From NCBI GenBank assembly GCA_031472005.1, contig PZJY01000010.1, positions 186,001 through 250,000 of the forward strand: a DNA stretch of 64,000 nt, in the 5' to 3' direction. Numbering within the stretch: the stretch's first letter is position 1; each line of letters opens with the position of its first letter. Source of the stretch: Tetracladium setigerum. Its lineage: Eukaryota > Ascomycota > Leotiomycetes > Helotiales. The position numbers and the translations under genes were made by a program. Below the pieces are notes generated by a model. That model saw only the letters and a list, made by a program, of their open reading frames with translations, was not told the origin of the DNA and did no database searches. Positions 59,259 to 64,000 of the stretch are shown here, piece by piece.

Positions 59259-60481
59259 TCATACTTCTGCTTCTAGATTTTCCCTAGAGAGAGGAAGTGA
59301 AACATCAATTTGCCTTGATAACCATGCATGCTGGAATTTACCAGGTATTTTACAGTAGGCCATCGACTTCTTCTCACCGTTCTCTCCTGTAAACAACTCT
59401 ACCATCTTCTCAAAATCCTCTATCATTATATCATCATTCTGACCGTATTCGTCCGCAATTATGTCCATAGCTCTCTCTGACCAACTTCGGCGAGCATCCA
59501 CGATAGCCGCTACCTGGCCCTTAATGTCATCATGATCACTAGTATCTTGCCGAGGACGCTTTTTAGTGTTTAAGCTGACAGATGGCGCTGGAGAATCCGT
59601 ACGATTTGCTATAGCCATGGTGCGCAATGAAACGACTTGAGAACCAGTTGCAAGCACTCCCTGATACAACTCTTCCATTATAGTGATCATGCTACCACCG
59701 AGGGAGTTGGTTCGGTGCCATTTGACTCTGGGGCGTTGCTAAGATAATACTTATTAGTATACGTAAATCTAATTAAAAAGCTCACTTACGCTAATCACTT
59801 CATCCCAGACCCTATCAGGAGCCGTAAGTCTTCCAGTCTGCTCGTTAAATCCAAATCCAGAATGCTCTTTAAGCCATTTATGGTCTCTGAAGAGAGTTTT
59901 CAAATAACTCTCCTTGTTCTTGCATTTGTCTACGTTCACTACCGTCCTCACTTCTCCCTCGACCAGGCCGGCCTCATAAACTACTGAAACAGTATTTGCA
60001 GTCGTAATCCAGGCCTCTTGTTTGAACCCATTCTCAGCTCTTTTGCCAGCTCTTTGTTGAAGAAGTAATGTATCCATGAGAGCATTCATCATAGCAGGAG
60101 TCCATCGTAATTGAGCCGATGGATCAGTTGAAATGGTGGCCGAAGTGGTGATTATTATGGTCGATGGAGGGGTAAATAGAGGGGTAAATGACTCTGAATC
60201 TACTTCTGGATTGTACATCGGCATCGCTGGTGGTGATTCTGGCCATTCTGGCGACAGATAATCCTTGATCGTACCCGTATTTTCCGGCGTTTTTGGTGCA
60301 TTTGGAGGCTCTGAGAGTGCTGGATCAATGGTAGTATCGTCATCGCACTGGGTGAGCGGCGGATATTCGATGTCTGGGACCAAAGAATCTGTATTTGGTG
60401 GTGCCGGTGGCACATCTGGTGCCACCGGCTTCGAAGCTTTCACTGTAGGTCTGCGAGCGCGTGTTGATTTTGGCGAGGCAT
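59259..60481 (-). CDS. Harbinger Myb/SANT-like DNA-binding partner protein
   Basis: Second protein of PIF/Harbinger elements; it binds subterminal DNA and helps bring the transposase into the nucleus (family knowledge). Exons 59790-60481 and 59259-59738, GTAAGT donor. After a Pro/Ser/Thr-rich N-part comes the trihelix Myb-like domain: LRWTPAMMNALMDTLLLQQR, then FKQEAWITTANTV and LKTLFRDHKWLKEHSGFGFN, with DRVWDEVIS before the intron. The second exon has QRPRVKWHRTNSL and an acidic helical tail. The long frame has no ATG of its own: an ATG at 60479-60481 opens MP, then one base seems lost (near 60476-60478) before SPKSTRARRPTVKAS. Full length is about 390 aa. Confidence 0.85.
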
Positions 60482-60696
60482 TGGTAAATAGAACAGGTGT
60501 TATGCTAGAGGCCTTTGAGATGTGATGCTATCACAGCTTTACACCAAAATTTTGGTGAGGAGAGATGGACTTGGCACAAACAGGGGGCCGTGGGCATTAT
60601 CTTGGCATTAAATTGTATCCATCAAAAATTAATGACCCACCTAAACACAAAATACGCGTTACTCTATTAAGTCATGCCAAGCAATTAAATCGGATC

Positions 60697-60720
60697 CTCC
60701 TTAATCCTCTCGAACACTCC
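60697..60720 (-). repeat. Harbinger right terminal inverted repeat
   Basis: 24 bp, exact reverse complement of the left TIR. Confidence 0.95.
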
Positions 60721-60724
60721 CTTA
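60721..60724. repeat. target-site duplication, right
   Basis: CTTA directly after the right TIR, matching 57588-57591. Confidence 0.7.
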
Positions 60725-62049
60725 ATCTTAGAGCAGTAGAACCTAAGCGAGATATCAAGAAGGATTGTTGATACGGGCCAAGACTATGGATTTGGAGCAG
60801 ACAGGGTTAATAGAAATACTTCTTCAAGAGGAAGAGACTCTAGTCCCTATACTAGTGAGATCGTGCCCATGTGCTATTCTGCGGGGTGCAGGCCATGGGG
60901 AATCTGGGGAAAGGGTGTTGACCCCGCAGCCGCTTCACTATCACGGTTCACGGTGTCTTAAACCGTGCCCACACCCACCACATTGGCATCTCGCGCTAGC
61001 CACGCTTAGCTCCCTAGACTAGACCTCTCGAGATTCTAGATTGGAGAAATCTAGACTTGGAAATCCAGATCACACTCCTCACCACCTCTTTTTCACCCGT
61101 CAATGATCTGCACACCAGTATCCAACGAGAATTTTGTTGTCGGCGACAATCTTGTCCCCGGCTCCTCCTCCACGCCACGGGATTCATGAGTAATGTTTGA
61201 TTCTCCTTCTCCACAAACCCAGAATGCCAGCCCCAAATACCGCTTCCCGACTCGTGGAATATAATGTCAGACAAGTCTCGCCGTATCTTGTCCTTGCGGG
61301 ATACAACCCTACAACATGACAAGTTTGAGATCACGTGATATTACTTGCAATATCACTTGCAATGCTTGATGTTGTGCACGTTTGTAGCAAGCTTGTAGTA
61401 CTTGTTGAGATAGCTAACTCATCTGACCTATATGATACTTGCTTGAAAACTTTAATTGCATCGGATCTTGCTCTTCTTCCGTCGTTTCTCTTCCTGTTCG
61501 ACTCGGAGTCTCCGGTTTGTCCGACCCGTGAATAATAATATTATGTGACTACCGGCGGTGAACTCATGCACTGATAATTATGCAAACCGAATGATTTTTG
61601 TTCAAGCTTGATTACAGTACAAGTTCTCCTCGGTACTGTAAGGTTACTGGACTAAATTCCCGTGCTTCCGAAGAAAATCAGGTGGGCACGGTAAAAACAT
61701 TCGGTTTAATGCCGGGTGCTTCGCGGGGAAACCGCCTCTTTTCCCAACTACAGAGATCCCAAGTTTCCGTAGACCAGTAACCCCACCATTCGTTACCATA
61801 AGTCGACAAATCTACTACTACTCTACTCTCATGGCCGAATTTCCATGATTCCTTAGTGTGATCACCAAAAGAAGACGGGTCGAAAAATGGGCTTGTACTG
61901 TATGTGCCAGGGCGCGGGTGATCGATCATCTGCTAAATGGATTCTTATAAAACCTTCGACGTGCTCCAAGGAGTTACCCCAATCTGAGGTCTCTTTCAAA
62001 GCGTCAATTCTCCTCCTAATCACAGCAATCCTTTGAACTCGGATACAAT
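60725..62049. other. intergenic, no gene supported
   Basis: 1.3 kb without convincing coding signal. It contains the promoter of the tannase gene. CTAGA/TCTAGA words cluster at 61014-61055, meaning unclear. Confidence 0.4.
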
Positions 62050-63731
62050 ATGGAAACTTTGTGTGTTCCTTCAACCTTCAGCGCCCCAAACCTATTGGGA
62101 GCCGCAAACTTCACTTTCGCTACCTCTTTCCATCCCGATTTCAACAGCACCGGGCCTGGATCAAAGTTCGCGGGTGGTAATGCTAGCCAACTAGTCACCT
62201 TCTGCAATGTCACCGTGTCGTATACCCACCCAGGTCAAAACGACCTCCTCACCGTCGAAATCTGGCTGCCAGAGAAATGGAACAATCGTTCTCAAGCGAC
62301 TGGTGGAGGAGGCTTCAGGGCAGGTTACACCTCAACAGGTGTAGATATTTCCTTCGCCCCCAACTTGTTCACCGCTGCGAGCGAAGGTTATGCAGCGACT
62401 GCACGAGATGGTGGTCTGGGTGTTTATTCTAGCGCAGAATCATGGGCACTGGTGAGCGAGGGTAATGTTAACTCGTACTTGTTTCAAAACTATGCATATG
62501 TGGCTTTCGATGATGAGGTTGTCATTGCCAGAAGTGCCATCCAGGATTTCTACGGTTCGGCTCCATTATACTCTTACTACAGCGGGTGCTCTGGGGGAGG
62601 ACGCCAGGGAATGAGAATGGCACAGAGTAACCCGACTGCATATGATGGAATTTTATCAATGGTGAGACTTCCTTATCACATCAAGAGTTCTATACCACCT
62701 TATCTTCGCTTCACAAGCGACCATCTGCTAATATGAAATTTTACAGGCTCCAGCGATGAATTTTCACACCTTCTTCATGCAAATGTTCTGGCCACAGCTG
62801 ATCATGTATGTGGAAAATCAGTACTCAGCCCCAGAGGAGCTCGAGGCTTTGACAGCAGCAGCAATCAAGGAATGTGATTCTCTCGATGGTGTTGTTGATG
62901 GTCTCATCTTTCATCCCCGCAATTGCCATTTCGACCCGTTCAACCACGTTGGAAAACCTACTGCTACCAATAGAACGATCAGTGACATAGCTGCCAAAGT
63001 TGCCCATGCAGCCTGGACAGGACCACGTACCGTCGATGGCGAATTCATCTGGCACGGTATTGAAATTGGCGCTGATCTTACTGGCAGTGTGACGGGATTT
63101 GCAGAGGCAACGACTGTTTGCCACGACAATGGAACCTGTACTGCCTCACCAGCTTCACTTCCTACTGAATGGATCACCCTATTTCTCAAGAAGAACTCCA
63201 AATTTGATTACACCAAATTGACTCGCAAGGAATTTGACGAGCTTTCACATTATGGCTTCCAGCAATATCAGAGCATCATCGAGACCGCGGATCCGGATCT
63301 CACACGTTTCAAGGCCACGGGAGGGAAGATCCTCACCTGGCACGGCACGGTAAGTTTAAATTAACTTTCTTGTGAGAAACCAAAGCTGACAGTCCTTGTT
63401 CAAAGAACGATCAACTCATCCCTCTGAATGGAACGTTACAGTATTACGATAAAGTTAGAGATCTGATTCCCGACGTTGCTGATTTCTATCGTGTTTTCGA
63501 AGCTCCCGGAGTTCAGCACTGCTTCGGTGGAGTTGGAGGAGCTCCGGTTGGAGCATTCAACGCTTTGGTAGATTGGGTTGAAAAAGGAATTGCTCCTAAG
63601 ACTCTTGCTGTTACTCACAAGTGGGACCTGATAACTCCACATTCAACCAGATATTGTGTCCTTACCCATCGAAGACAACCTTGAAGGGTGGAGAGGATCC
63701 GAAACTGACCGAGTCTTATGTATGTCTTTAG
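62050..63731 (+). CDS. tannase / feruloyl esterase family protein
   Basis: Alpha/beta hydrolase cleaving aromatic esters (gallate or hydroxycinnamate) of plant material. Exons 62050-62661, 62747-63349 and 63406-63731, all phase 0. Catalytic features: nucleophile motif YYSGCSGGGRQGMRMAQ (Cys next to Ser), Asp in TWHGTNDQLIPLNG, His in APGVQHCFGG (His-Cys). This is the CS-D-HC arrangement in which the two cysteines pair. Calcium-loop-like CDSLDGVVDGLI is present. Family length about 513 aa is reached only if one A is restored at 63619-63620; as read, the frame ends at 63682-63684, while the true ending is in the next frame (DNSTFNQILCPYPSKTTL) to 63731. No signal peptide at METLCVPSTF, unusual for this secreted family; an upstream 5' exon may be missing. 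Confidence 0.88.
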
Positions 63732-64000
63732 TGGTGGTTGGCACGCGAACACACGTTAGTATGAGATGAAAACTTGAATTGAGAATCTGTCTACCTCCTC
63801 ACACTCCAAGGCTTGTTTTTATGATTTGAGTGACTGTGAAATCATGGCTACTTGAGCATCCTATTCCCGTCATTCCCATTCTCCGTATCATCCCCATGCA
63901 AATGTTTCGTTTTCTGTTTACATCAGCACCTGACGGAATTAATGACCGACGAGCGCCAAGATGATACTCGCCGCTGAGTTCTCCCACAATTCTTACAACT
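63732..64000. other. end of window, no gene seen
   Basis: 3' region of the tannase gene; no coding signal recognised. Confidence 0.4.

Larger units (their letters stand above)
57592..60720. mobile_element. complete PIF/Harbinger DNA transposon, 3129 bp
   Basis: Bounded by perfect 24-bp terminal inverted repeats (57592-57615 and 60697-60720, beginning GGAGTGTTCGAGAGG) and flanked by CTTA on both sides. It carries the two proteins diagnostic of this superfamily in convergent orientation: a DDE transposase (plus) and a Myb/SANT-like DNA-binding protein (minus). TIRs are identical and coding regions nearly intact (one apparent base loss each), so insertion looks fairly recent. It lies just upstream of the MFS fragment. 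Confidence 0.92.

Noticed and set aside
1..64000. CRISPR arrays, bacterial operons, rRNA genes
   Set aside because: Spliceosomal introns and fungal families throughout; no regularly spaced repeats or rRNA signatures seen.

Overview
The window is nuclear DNA of a filamentous ascomycete. The genes have short GT-AG introns (about 50-90 nt, one of 176 nt), there are Zn(II)2Cys6 regulators, a HET-type fragment, small secreted cysteine-rich proteins, a fungal tannase and a PIF/Harbinger transposon. The gene set and protein style suggest Leotiomycetes (Helotiales), but that is inference and no search was run.

Layout. 0.6-4.1 kb: ADA2 of the SAGA/ADA acetyltransferase complex and a seven-helix DUF7702-like membrane protein, both minus strand. 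4.9-6.9 kb: a graveyard with a broken Zn2Cys6 regulator, an opposite-strand C-terminal piece of a HET-type protein and a possible regulator 3' end. 7.9-13.5 kb: SCH9-type AGC kinase and glucose-6-phosphate isomerase, plus strand. 15.3-21.0 kb: an unrecognised single-pass secretory-pathway membrane protein and a four-exon Zn2Cys6 regulator. 21.0-24.9 kb: no gene seen. 24.9-28.4 kb: mitoribosomal bS21m (MRP21) and an RBM25-like splicing factor, transcribed divergently. 30.0-39.1 kb: accessory region with a Cys-rich membrane protein, a BBE-type FAD oxidoreductase convergent with a Zn2Cys6 regulator, two small secreted cysteine-rich proteins and an NmrA relic. 39.1-44.1 kb: gene-poor. 44.1-50.8 kb: secreted M24 peptidase, M3 oligopeptidase, STEEP1-domain protein and a Cdc4-type myosin light chain. 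51.6-54.3 kb: a tandem F-box-like pair with the same intron. 55.0-55.7 kb: a secreted protein with a repeated module. 57.2-60.7 kb: an MFS fragment beside a complete 3.13-kb Harbinger element (24-bp TIRs, flanking CTTA repeat, transposase and Myb/SANT partner). 62.0-63.7 kb: tannase/feruloyl esterase.

The housekeeping genes have no shared pathway. Physically linked sets that may act together are the FAD oxidoreductase with its regulator, the two candidate effectors, and the two Harbinger proteins.

One pattern crosses the window. Many otherwise conserved reading frames are broken by apparent loss of a single base, nearly always next to a short homopolymer. It affects housekeeping genes (PGI twice, M3 peptidase twice) as well as the transposon, so uncorrected sequencing indels are the likeliest cause. 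Spans given for those genes follow the protein homology across the break. Exon boundaries were placed by eye from splice consensus and frame continuity.
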